Origin: Holothuria scabra
Taxonomy: Eukaryota; Echinodermata; Holothuroidea; Aspidochirotida; Holothuriidae
Assembly (NCBI GenBank): GCA_037179385.1
Contig: CM074187.1
Location: 5,146,001 to 5,210,000, forward strand
Direction of reading: 5' to 3'
Length of the DNA stretch: 64,000 nt
The stretch's first letter is position 1. Each line of letters starts with the position of its first letter. Under the pieces are notes generated by a model. The model did no database searches, had not been told where the DNA came from, and worked only from the letters and a program-made list of their open reading frames with translations. A program made the translations under genes and the position numbers. This document shows positions 47,601 to 59,800 of this stretch, in pieces.

Positions 47601-49961
47601 TCAAATATTATCACTGAAACTTTAACTACAGGGTAAAATTCCAAAACTGAGGTCCTTGTTGACCCACCAACACAAAATCAAACCCCTGACACACTGTATG
47701 CAAAACTGAGAAACATGTTTATTCAGTGAATAAACCCCATTATAACAAAGATAAACCAATCCAACTCTCATTTGAGAATAAATTCACATGAAAACAAAAT
47801 TGGTCTCCAATTGCAGGAATGGTTAAGACCTTTTTAATACCCACATGATAGCTAAAGCTAGTACAGTACCAGAGTGTAATATGTAAAAATATATATATGT
47901 AGCTTCAACGATTGATATAATTGTTTAAAGGCATATTCTGATGTTTTTCACTTGGGCCTCACCATAAGAAAGATAGTATATATTCCAAAACCATGTTGTC
48001 CAAACCCTGTCACAATGCTCTTCTTCTACCTCATGGTATCTCCCTTTAAAGTCTGGTGGTTGTTTTTTGTAAAAAATTACCATCACTTTTCAACACAGCC
48101 AGAGATAGTTATGGGATATGGGTACATTGCCTCAGATTTTTTTTTTTTTTTTTATAAGTGATTTAGACTCTGTGTGTCCTTGAAATTTGATACTGTTGGA
48201 ATATTTGAATACCTTTCTCTGTAGATCTAGCATTACCTATGCCATATGTGTAGTAAAGCAAAAAATGTTGCTTAATATTCCCAGCAGCAGGTTCCTTAAA
48301 CATTAATATTCATGAAATAAATTGAATGCAATGTTTAAATAATGTTGAATGATCACACCACAGATTCTGACAATGCAAAAAAAAAACCTTAAGAGCAAAT
48401 TGCATTACATTAAAATGTATTATTTTCCAAATGTCTTGTGCTATGAAGATGCAGTTTCCAGTGAAATAAAATTTTTCTGCATATTTTGAAGTCGGTGAAT
48501 TTTGTCTCTAGAAAATCCCTTTAATGAGTCTTAAGCAATGTTTCTTTTAAAACGGGTATACCTGGTCAGGTACATTACTTGGCAAAGTTTGCATCTTAAA
48601 TATCAAAACCATTGCCATCCAAAAGAGTGATTGCACAGGTCATTGCAATAATTGATAAAAGAATGAAAACATTAAACCCTAGCATAACTGTTAATGGCAA
48701 AATGCTTGAGTTTTATAATGAACACAATAAATATGATTGTTTGGCATGCACTCAATACCATTTATTTTAATCACCTTTGTAAGTCTGCTTAGCTTTTCAC
48801 AAATACATAAATATTTCAGAACAATATTGCATTCTGTAAGTTCATTACTCGTCACAACCAATAGCTAAAACAGATGTGCGATCTATGATACATGCTTCAA
48901 CAGTAGCAGATGGAAAGGCCTCTAAATAGCAGACGACTTTTAAGGGTTTTTGAAGTCTCCAAACACTTGAAAAACTTTAGATCTTTAAATAAGACCCCTT
49001 TGTGGAGTCCTCTACAAAGCCAAACATTACCAACTGTGAGACTGGAATTTCACTGAAGGGCTTTAGATGTGATGAGATTCTCATGCATGTTGATGGAAAT
49101 TTAATTTATAGCCAACACTATACTTTTTCTGTGCTTTGATTAATTATTGGCACAAACCCTTTTGACAACATGTCACAAATATCATCTTTGGAGCAGCCAG
49201 GATTGATAACTTCAAAAGTCTATCAGCTGCTGCAACTCAATTTGTAAAATCTTTATAGCTGAAATACCCCATAACATTGATGCTGCCAAAAGCTGTACTT
49301 TAAATAATGTTGCTTTTCTATAAAATTCACTGCACTGTAACAAAACACCTGAGCTTAATTTATATACTTATTTCAGAACAATAGGGCAAGGAAGGAGCTC
49401 AAAAAAAAAAAAAAGAACTATTGATATTACCACAAAAACGAGAAAAATACTTGTAGAATACAAAACATTTGAAGCCTCTTTGTGGGATGAAGACAAATTT
49501 GATGTCTAATCCATCCCCTTGTCAGCAAGGTGCAATTTGGACTGTTGAAACCTTTTTACATATTCAATGTAATAGCCCTTCATTTTCCTTGTTTTGGCAA
49601 AGTAATGTTCAGCAATAAAAGATAATTCCACATTTTTTTCATGAATATCATGTGCAGAAATTTTTGTGTACAAATCGTGAAAGGCTAATGATATAAGTGA
49701 AGTATTTATTGTGCACATACAGCTGATACAGTGAAAAGATTTCACATCAAAGCATGAAATATTTCCAAATACACAGGTATTTTACCAGATCTTAAAATGA
49801 ACTTTTAACTTGATCTCATTGTTTAATAGTATATTTGACTGGCAATAGAAACTAGCTTGCCTTTACATCACTGAAGCAATGCAAAGACTCCTAATCCATC
49901 ATGTGTGATATTAAATTTAAAACATTGCCCATAGACATGAATGATACATTCTGCTTGTAAA

Positions 49962-50279
49962 CAGGGTTACCATGGAGAAGGGAAAATGTGAAAAATGTTT
50001 GCCAAGTCCAAAATTTTCTCATAATCTTGAAAATCCTTGAATTTTGAGTGTTTGGCTTGGAAAAATTGTCATATGGTCTTAAAATCTGAAACCAAACACT
50101 TTCTGTAATTGCAATATGTGTATAAATTATAACATGAGTCTATGCTTGGTAAACACTTAAAAATAAACACCACTTGGTAAAAAATCTTTAAATTTTCAAA
50201 GCTAAATGTTTTTCATTGCAGTCTTCCAGAAGACTAGAAAAGTGTTTAACTTCAGAACTTTAAAAGTATGAGAACCCTG
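49962..50279. mobile_element. Possible relative of the 24568 MITE
   Basis: CAGGGTTACC at the left and GAGAACCCTG at the right, with interior ATCCTTGAATTTTGAG-like repeats. Weak similarity to 24568-24878; target duplication unclear. Confidence 0.35.
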
Positions 50280-50637
50280 TGCTTAACAATGTGAAACAAA
50301 CTAATAGCATACTGTAAAGTAGGAAAGACACATCTGTGAGCATATAAAGTGCATATTCTTCAAAAACACAAATACAGAATATTTACAGAGATGTAATCAA
50401 GTCGCCACTTGAAAGTCACAACCATCCAACTGAAAAAAACTTAACAAATTGTTAGGTATTTTCCCCTTCAATAAAACATTGAGACTGGAGTCACTGAAAT
50501 GGCTGCAACTGACTTGACTATTTGAGAAAAGAGGGTTCTGACTACATCTCTGACTATTTACCATAAGGGTTGATACAGAACTAGGAAGAGACTAACAAAA
50601 CTACACGCAAGCTATTTACCAGTCGGAGGGGTGAGTC

Positions 50638-50882
50638 CTAATTTGGAGTCTCGACCCTGTCAAATATTGTTGTATCTTTGCGGTAGTACTTGTTGAACTC
50701 CTTATAGGCACTGTCAGGGTGAATAGTGCTCAAGACAGCCTTGTCTTTGAGCATACGTTCCACCCAGGGAGCCAAAACTGTCAAAGAATCAGGAACACCC
50801 TGTCCTTCTCCGAAGCAGCCTGATGACTTCATCCGTGCAAATATAGGCCAGATCATGTAGTCAATAAATCCAGGTTTTGTTC
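50638..50882 (-). CDS. GSTO1: GSTO exon 5 and stop
   Basis: 245 bases ending in TAG at 50640-50638. Encodes [20 protein letters not shown] and the C-terminal helices. Downstream on this strand the first good AATAAA (TTTATT on plus) is near 49704, implying a 3' UTR of up to about 0.9 kb. Confidence 0.93.
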
Positions 50883-53800
50883 CTAGCAAAGGTGAGAAAA
50901 AGTTGTTCAGACAAAGCCAATAACAGAAGGGTTTCAATTTGAATACAATAGTTACCAATGTTGTCATATTCACCATGTGCATAATTTTGACTGATACTGT
51001 TTGCTACGAAAAACAGATTGCCACATTTAAATTGTTATAAGCAAAAACAGATGCAGCAATATGAAGTTGAAGGAAAGTCTTGGGTGTCTATGTTACTGGA
51101 AATATCCACCAATTTTTCCCCTTAGAGAAATGATGACAGTGGTCCTTGATTTATTTTCCACCTTGAATGAATCAGATCATGACATCTTACAAGAAATAGG
51201 TCATTTAATAAAGCATCACCTCAATGATCATATGCACCTTTGTGTCTATTTTTCTGCTTTTCAATTGACATTTATTCAAATGATAGATTTATTCTAATTG
51301 GTCAATGGTGACTCTGTTGTGTCAGCTGTGTTTTCCAACTTATATACAGTTTGATTCTGTGACTAAGGGACAACATTGTATTGCCTCCTGAGTTTCTGCC
51401 TTTTATACATTTAAAACACCCTTCACAATGTATTTCACATTGTGCATGATATGGGATTCAGTGCTAAGACATCTAAGACAGCTAAGACATTGCCTGAGAA
51501 GATAAAAAATAAATTAAAAGGGTTAATGCACTTTCTGGAGGATTTATTTCCTTAACATTATTATTCCTGCAGACGCATAATGTTGCCCTAGAAACATTCA
51601 AACTTTGAAGAGGTACATTTTGGGAATTTTAATTTTAAGATATCAACATAATTCCAACAAATTTTTTACTAAGGAAAGATTACTGAGTGCTCTGGTTTTG
51701 AGATGAAGAAATTACAGGTAAAAAGAAAAGGTAAATTATGGTTTTGCAGCAAACCTTTGCATAGTGAAGAAGTTAAGGTAGAGAACACTTGTATGACAAG
51801 TGAGAAAAAAATACATTTTCAAAATTTACATGGCATTACCATAACTTTACAAAATTTTGCTGAATATCAAGACTTTTCCGTTCCTTGAAATAATCATTCA
51901 AATTTTAATGACTTTTCCAGGTTTTCCTCTACAGCAAGGACCATGCCAAGAGGTTTAAAGAATTGGAACTACATGGGATGAGAAGACTTGACCTTGAAAA
52001 TATGTTGCAATTACTGCAAGAGTATTGTATAGAGACACTGTACATATTTTAAAACAATTTGTAAATTATATTATTACCATAAAAGAAGTCCGTGCCTCTC
52101 AGCTTCAATTCTTTGTCCAATTTCTGAAGGGCCTCCTTCAAAGCTTCCACTTTCTGTGTGTCTGTACCATTTACTGCTCCAAAGAAGGCTGGGATGACCT
52201 GAAAAACAAATTATAAAAAAGTTTTACTGGTATTGCAGGTTGTACACTTGGGTTCAAATGCTGTGCAATAAAGTTCTTGTCCTCCCCTTAAGTCTTCTCA
52301 CAATTCAGGCAGGGAATCCTGCAACCCTCAACCCATAGGGGACCAACTTGATGACATGATATGCCTAATGGTTGTACACAGAGTCAAACTTTTAAAAACC
52401 TTTGTACAATATTTCATTGCAGGCCACTGCCACACATGTAAAATCACATCAAAGTTTCCATCTTGAGATATTGTGTTTAATGGTTTAGGCATTTTGACCT
52501 CTCGTGATTCCAAATGACCTCCACTTAAAACGACAGGGATCATATACTCAATATGACCAACCCACACACTACAAATGAGTCAAATTTACCCTTCTTGAAA
52601 TATTGTGTCTATGAGCAACAGCATCACATATTAACATACATACATCCGGGCCCTGTGGGCTGGTGAATGTAGAATATACCTATGGTATTTCCCACCTGTC
52701 CTGAGAGGGGACTAAAGGAAAGTCAAATTTGAAATGGAACCATACTTGAAAATACATTTGTACTTTGAACTTGTTGACTGACATTATATAACACATTTTT
52801 GATAATGTGTCGTTTAGTGTCATCTGACTAAGTACTTAACACACACACACACTCACTGTACACACACACATGACATCACCATTGCATAGATTCCTTCCCT
52901 GTTTTTGGCTAGAAATTAATTGAAACATAAATTTTCTTGAATATGTTGTGCACATGATACCCAACACCCCAACAAAACAGCTTTTATAGCCTAAAAATGC
53001 AACACAAAATGATTGACAATTTATTGGTACTACTGTAGCAAGAGAAGTAACTAAATGCAACAGAATAACACTGCTACAGTAGTGGATCCAAGGAGTTGGG
53101 CAAGGCTTTTTTGAAATTATTTGAGAAAACTCAGTTTGTTCAGTTAGGCCTGCTACACAAAGTTGGCACTATGATTTATCCTTGTCCAGTTGGTTTTATT
53201 ACAAAAAATTGCTTTTTCCACACACTGATGGTATCCCTCACCTTTCCCCCATGAAAATCTAGAAGCATTTCATCTTTTGCTCTCAAGTATGGATCTTTTG
53301 GCATCAACGGATTCTTTTCTGGAAAAATTGCTTCGACGTAACTGCTGACGATGATTGACTCATAAACAATTTTGTCATCCTGCTCTAGGACTGGAACTAA
53401 CTCCTTTGGATTCTTATCTGCAAACCAGGTTGGTTTATCCCAAGTGTTAACATTAATGACCTCATGTCTGAAAGAAAAGTAAAATAGAAAATTATCTGTT
53501 AATTATTCAAATATCAAGGTGTAGCCTTTGTGAGGAGTAGGTGGGTATATGGAAGGCTATAACACTTAGACATAACTTTCAGGGCCTTAATATTTAAGCT
53601 TGCATTGGACATAATTCATCTCCACAATTTTTAAGACACATTTCTTCCAATTATGTCCTGCATTTATACTATGTTTGCTTCTTACTATAAAAAGACCATT
53701 TGAAACTCAAAGTGAGCATTTTGATTTGGATTGTAACTAAAGATCCTGAAAATGCATTCCACGTGATCCATGGTTGTACAGACCGACAGTTTTTTCTGCC

Positions 53801-56800
53801 CAGTTGTGAAACAAATCATACTCCTCAGCAAGGTATTAGGAGTGTGGTACATGTGCTGTTTTTTTTTTAACTATATAGTATAATACTGTAGGTAGTCACA
53901 TTGCTCATCTACAGGTGTGCAAAAAATTATCCTCCTCAGTCAATACAGGCAAGTGATGGTTGTAAGCAATGTTTGTCAGAGCCAGTTATTTAAACCAGGA
54001 CTAATTGTTTCCCAACTGTCATAAATTATTAATCTCAATTTATTGCCCTCTCCCACCCCCTTCCTGAAGTTCTCCAAAAATGCATTGCACCTCTACTTTT
54101 AGTGTAAATGCTGTTTGGTTCCTTTCCTCCGGTAACAAAGCTGGTTACCACAATAAGTGCAAGTTACTATCACAATATTTATCTGTTTTATCAGAAAAAA
54201 AGCTCCATCTTCATAATCAAACATCTGTCATGTTTGTAGTCTACAAAAGTTGGTTACAGTTCAAATGCTGGGTTGCTATCATCTGTTTCTCAACTTGCAC
54301 TCAAGGTTTTCCTAGCTACAATCCTCACTGCATTAAGTGGTTCATTTGAGATTTCATTCTAAAAAGCAGTATCTTCATCAGAAAGCCAAAAGACTTAGTG
54401 ACTCCTTGCCACTTTTCTCAAGTTAACAGTGCTTCACAATGTACCCTCAAAGTACAAGCTTCCGTCATTGAGATATCATGTAATAAAAAAAAAAAACCTG
54501 GAACTTACTAGGTTTCTGCTCACTACAGTACATCACACCCACATATTTTTTTATATTTTGCAGCATACAAAACTTCAACCATGAGAAATTGAGTAAATAT
54601 GACACTGAGACTTTGACCCCTTTTGACCCCAAATGTCATTTGACCTCCACCAAAAACAATAGGATCATGTACTAAATATGGTCAACCCACAGACCAAATA
54701 TGAGATTAGTCACACTTACACATCTTGAGATTTAGTATAAATTACAAGCCAAAGCTTCATATTCACACACATACACACATACACACATACACACCTACAC
54801 ACACACACCCACCCTGCATATACCCATACTCAGTGTCTTAAAGGGTACAGAGAACAGTTCTCAGTAAGGATATGGTCAGAATTCCCCTTAAGACATTTAA
54901 GTCATGCAGCACATAAATGATGCAAGAGAGGGCGGGATCTTGCATATCACGTGACAGAGCTCATTGAAGTGTCCGAATTTTGGGGTAGCTACGCCAGTTA
55001 TGAGCTAAGCATAAGTGAGGAAAGAAAAGAAGCTCCAGGCTTGAGCTCTTGTGAGTGGCCTCTACCCTCTAGGGCATCTTTTATAGGTGCACCCACACAC
55101 AAACACAAACATACGGCATCACCATCGCACACTGTAGATTCCTTGCTTGCCCTGGTCCGAATAAATCAAATTATAACTTTTACTTCCTGTTCTCAGTATA
55201 TCATTTTATCATATCATAAACTGTAAAATAAGATTTTAAATATCCTTAAATAAGAGAATGGTTGGGGCATTCTCCAAAAAAAATGAAAGCACACCTTTGG
55301 TCAATTTGCAGCCACAAAGAAATAATACTGTGTACTTACTCTATTCCTTTTGCATTTAAAACAAGCCGAGCTCTTTCAGCAAAGGGACAGAATTTCATGC
55401 TATACAACCTGAGAACACCAGGCTTGAGCGGTGGCAAGGGGTCAGCTAAAACAAATCAGAGAGAGGGGGAGAATATAAACAATTAATTTACATATGGGCC
55501 ATGTAGTTAAGTATACCATAGCCGGAACCATTTAAATATTACAATAAAATAATATAATTCTGTGCAAGATTGTAGTAGCTGCATTTTTACAGCTAGATGA
55601 CTTCAATGACTTTGATCAAAAAACAATCAAAAAAAAAAAAAAACAATCTTCTTTTCCCTGTCTAGACTGCATGTATGGTCTGGTAGTTGAGAATCTGCTT
55701 TGATTCTCAGGTCAAGTCATACCAAAGACTTAATAAATTTAATTTCATTAGTTTGTTTTTCCACAACATTTGATAGTGATTGCTACAAGGTACAAAAATA
55801 AAAGAATATTACATGATATCAAAACATTGTGAAGTGAAGCACTCTAAAAACCCATAGGGTTTTTGTCAAGTAGGGTGCTCCCAACAATGAAATAATAAGA
55901 AAAATAAAATCACAACGATATGGGACACAGGGACAACCCTATACTCCTCACAGCTTAAAAAGTTCACCTGTAATCACTACACTTGCTATTAATAATGTTT
56001 TTTACCAGCTTCATGACCAGTTGTTCTTCAAATGGAGAGGAGCAAGAAGGTGACATTTTAAATTACATTGAGTTAATTGTCCTTAAGCATGCACTGGCAT
56101 GCCAATGTGTGAGTGTAAAAAATCAAATGCAATGCAAAAGTAATGTACAAAAGGTCTTACCTTTGTAAAACCTATGGACTTTGGAGGAAAATATGTACAT
56201 ACAAGTGAAAGAATTTATTACCTCAATGAGGTAGAAAATGACTTATAAAATCTGTGACAAAATTTTGAGACATCTTGTAATTTGTCCCAAGAAAGTTGAC
56301 TTCAAAATATGGAAACAATACTGTTCAAAGGCAATAACGTCTGGATCATTTGAACACTGGGGCTAAGGGCTCAAGCGTAGATGTACAGTGGCACAGTCCT
56401 TGAAAGGGACTCTATATTACATCCACCTTGTTTCATTCCACTAGAGTTCTTCAGTGCACAAGAGATACCAATGTTTAATATTGGCTGTGTAGTGTTTCCA
56501 CATTTTGAAGTTGCCTTTCCTGGTACTCTGCATTGTTTGAATTAGTGGTCAATCGAAGAGCTGAGAGCCAATTGAGAATTTCTGTAAACCCCAACAAGAG
56601 TTGTACTTTAGGGTGAGAGGATTGGTCCTTTATTGCAATTTTGTTCTAGTTTCATGTTAAGATGTTTTCTACCTCATCGAGGTGATAATTTTCATCAATC
56701 GTACCCATTTTTGCTCTCAAGTCAAAAAATTCTCAAAGATAAGACTTTTTGTACCATTTTGCATTGCTATTCTACATGTAATTTTATACACTTTTATATG

Positions 56801-59800
56801 CTTACCCCTACAGTATTTGAAGAATGACCCAGTGGCGTAGGAAGCAATTTGAAATGATTCTGGACCATGCACCTCACCCTTCCCCATTGACCAAAAGGTA
56901 CATTTTTTACGCTAAATTTTTTCCCTTTTTCTACGAGCAAGAACACATTTTTTTTTTTAATCTGTTTTATTCTTAAGTGCAACCACTTCCCAAAACCTTG
57001 GGCCCTTTTCCACATTTGTAAATAGGGAGCTTGTAGAAAGGGAGCTTGCAGAAAATAGTTTAAATCAGGGTCTCCTGTAAGGAAATTTGAATATTTGGGG
57101 GACTATGGAAGAATCTAGGTTTCCTATTAGCATATATCTGAGATAGCATGTCAATTGAAGATTGTTTGATGTCATCTAAGGAGTGCAGATTGAGGCTTCT
57201 TGGCCACATTCATAAAGCTCTCGGAACTTTGTTGCCTTTTTAAGACAAAATATTCAAAACTTTAGAGGCTATATTGAAGAAAATTTAGTAGGGAAACAGC
57301 ACTGGAGCAGCTCAGAAAAGTTTACCACTGACTGCTTAATGAGTGACCACTTAATGAATTAAGGGTTGCAATTTAGAGTGGGCAAAGCGCACAGAAAATT
57401 TTACCCTTTTAAAACTTATATACAAATATGCATAGATCTTTTACTAAGAAAAATTAAGAATTTTATGAAGGGAAGAAGGTGGAAACACCGCACTGTATTT
57501 GACTGGTGTCTCAAATGGCAAATTTCAGAATTTTTCACTTTTTCCAGCCAGGGGATAATCGCCCCCTGCCTCTTGTTGCTACTTCACTGCGCTGCAACAT
57601 TGAACATTGAAAATATTTTCACACAGGTCTAAAAAACTAAAGAATCCATTTACACAGACTCATCAACTGACAGGGTTGAAAGGTATCAGATGATATGTAT
57701 GAGAGCATTTGAGTACGGCCAATGGTTCCCTGCCTGGAATATGAGGTCTTGCTCGAAAGACTATATTCAGCTAGCCCAGAGCGTACAGAAACTTTTGAAA
57801 AGTTGTTACCCATCAGACAGTTGGAAATGGCATGTCTCCAGCTTTTAAGTAATAGAAGTAGTAGCCAAATTTTCTTATTTTCTCTCAAGTGTGAACACCA
57901 ATGTATCAGGGACGTACTGCAGCGCGGGAAGAGTGCCAAACTTTTTGCCCCTTTTAAACAAATATATGTAGATATGGAGTTTGTCTTGTAGTAAGCTTTG
58001 GATTTTGAGTTTACCTATAGGGAAATTTAAAGAGTTGGGGGATTACTGGTGAAGAATCTGCACTTCAGATATTGGTAGGAAATGTGAGAATGATTCAGTG
58101 GCATAGCTACTGGGGGGGGGGGGCAGGGGGCAAGTTGCCCCCCCCCCCCCCGGAAAAATTTGGGGGGAAATTTGATGAATCTTCTTATTATTACAAAAAT
58201 TTCTGGAAATTTTTGTTAGAATAAGAAATTGTGAGACATTTCTCATACATAATTTGTATTTTCATGCAACAAATTAACTCAGATTTTGTCAGTGTGGCAT
58301 GAACCAGCCCAATTCGTGTTCCACAGAAATGTCCTCGCCGCGTAGCAGATTGAATGTTCTCTTGTGCTTGTATATTCACAGGGGTTATGATCAGTGCATT
58401 TCAGTGCACAGGAAGCTGTTATTCAGGTGATACTTTGGGAATTTAGTAAAAGGATGTGAAAACTGACAAGTCACTACCGTAGACCCCGAGGTTGTTATGT
58501 TCTTCTACAAGCTAGCAGTAGCTGTACGATTTTACTCAGTGTACATAACGATGGATGGGGCTGAAACAATCCATGGCCAATGATAAACTTAAAGTTAATC
58601 TAGAAATTAGAATTAACGGGATCCGTTGGCACACTCAGATTTTGTTACTTAGCCTAATCCTTGGAGGCTTACAAGCTAGTTTGGGAAAATAGCTTTCTGC
58701 TCACTTTTAGTGTAACAATAAATGGACAATGAGTACCTTGTAGCCTTCTACACTTAACAGACTGCTTTTCTAACAGGATATCCTGTGTGATTGAGCCGGT
58801 ATTAGGCCTCCTTAGTGGCGTGCAAAGGGGAGACCATTGGGCCATGCCCCCCCACATATGCCACTTTTTCTTTGTTCTTAAAAATTTGTAGCCTAACTTT
58901 ATTAACACAGATTTTACTTTAAAAGATAGCATATGTGGCACCAGATTGCTTATAGGGACACCCAATTTTTCAGACGTTTTAAAAGGGGAAGGATTGTCCC
59001 TGCAAGGTCTTTCAGTGATGCCACTTTTTTTTTAATTCCTTCAAATAGACCTGGGCAAATTCTGTCAAATTCCAATTTTTACTTAAAAAGGTAGACTCTG
59101 TTTCAATTCCCACTGGTGGCATCGATAAAAAAGACTACATATTTAGATTCTCTTTACAAGCATAAAAATGCTATTTTGACCATCTGAGGGGTCTGATTTT
59201 TCTAAATTTTCTTTATGCCCTGCGCCAACCAATGGTGGCGATTCGCTCCGTCTTTTGGGCAAAATTACATTTTTTGGGTAAAATTAGCTCTTAACTCTCT
59301 CATCAGTTTGCAGTTTGCGAACATATTTTGAAGTGAGCATTTTATTGCAAACAACAAAAGAAGAAAGCAACTGGCTAGATTCTTCATATTAGCCTGGAAA
59401 ATGCTATTTCCCGCCATCTAAGGGGTCTGATTTTTCCGAATTTTCTCTACGCTCTGTGCCAACCAATGGTGACGCTCTGCTTAGATAATCTTTATGACAA
59501 AATAACATTTTGTGGCCAAGAAAAACGGCAAATACCAATCAATGATCTTTTATTTTGACTCCTAAAAGTATGCAAATTTAATGACAACTTTTTCTTCGTA
59601 AGGTAGCATAAATGGCATAAGGAAGTGCATGTCAAGACACAAAAGTTTCAGTTTTTATCCTCATGAATCACCACGATTCAACTTTTAATACTATTCCTAT
59701 CAAAGTCGAAATCTTGCACCATTTTGCATCTAGGCTCCTTGAAAATGTCAAAAAATTTCACCCCTCCCCTTAGACCATACTGCATGCCCCTCCCCCTTCA

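Larger units (their letters stand above)
42000..50637. other. Gene-poor interval between the LEDGF-like gene and GSTO
   Basis: No coding region recognised. Contains LEDGF-like 3' UTR (extent unknown), SINE copies 6 and 7, the 85-bp duplication, a possible MITE at 49962, AT-rich low-complexity DNA and probable GSTO 3' UTR at the right edge. ORFs of 60-110 codons here have no homology that I recognise. Confidence 0.6.
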
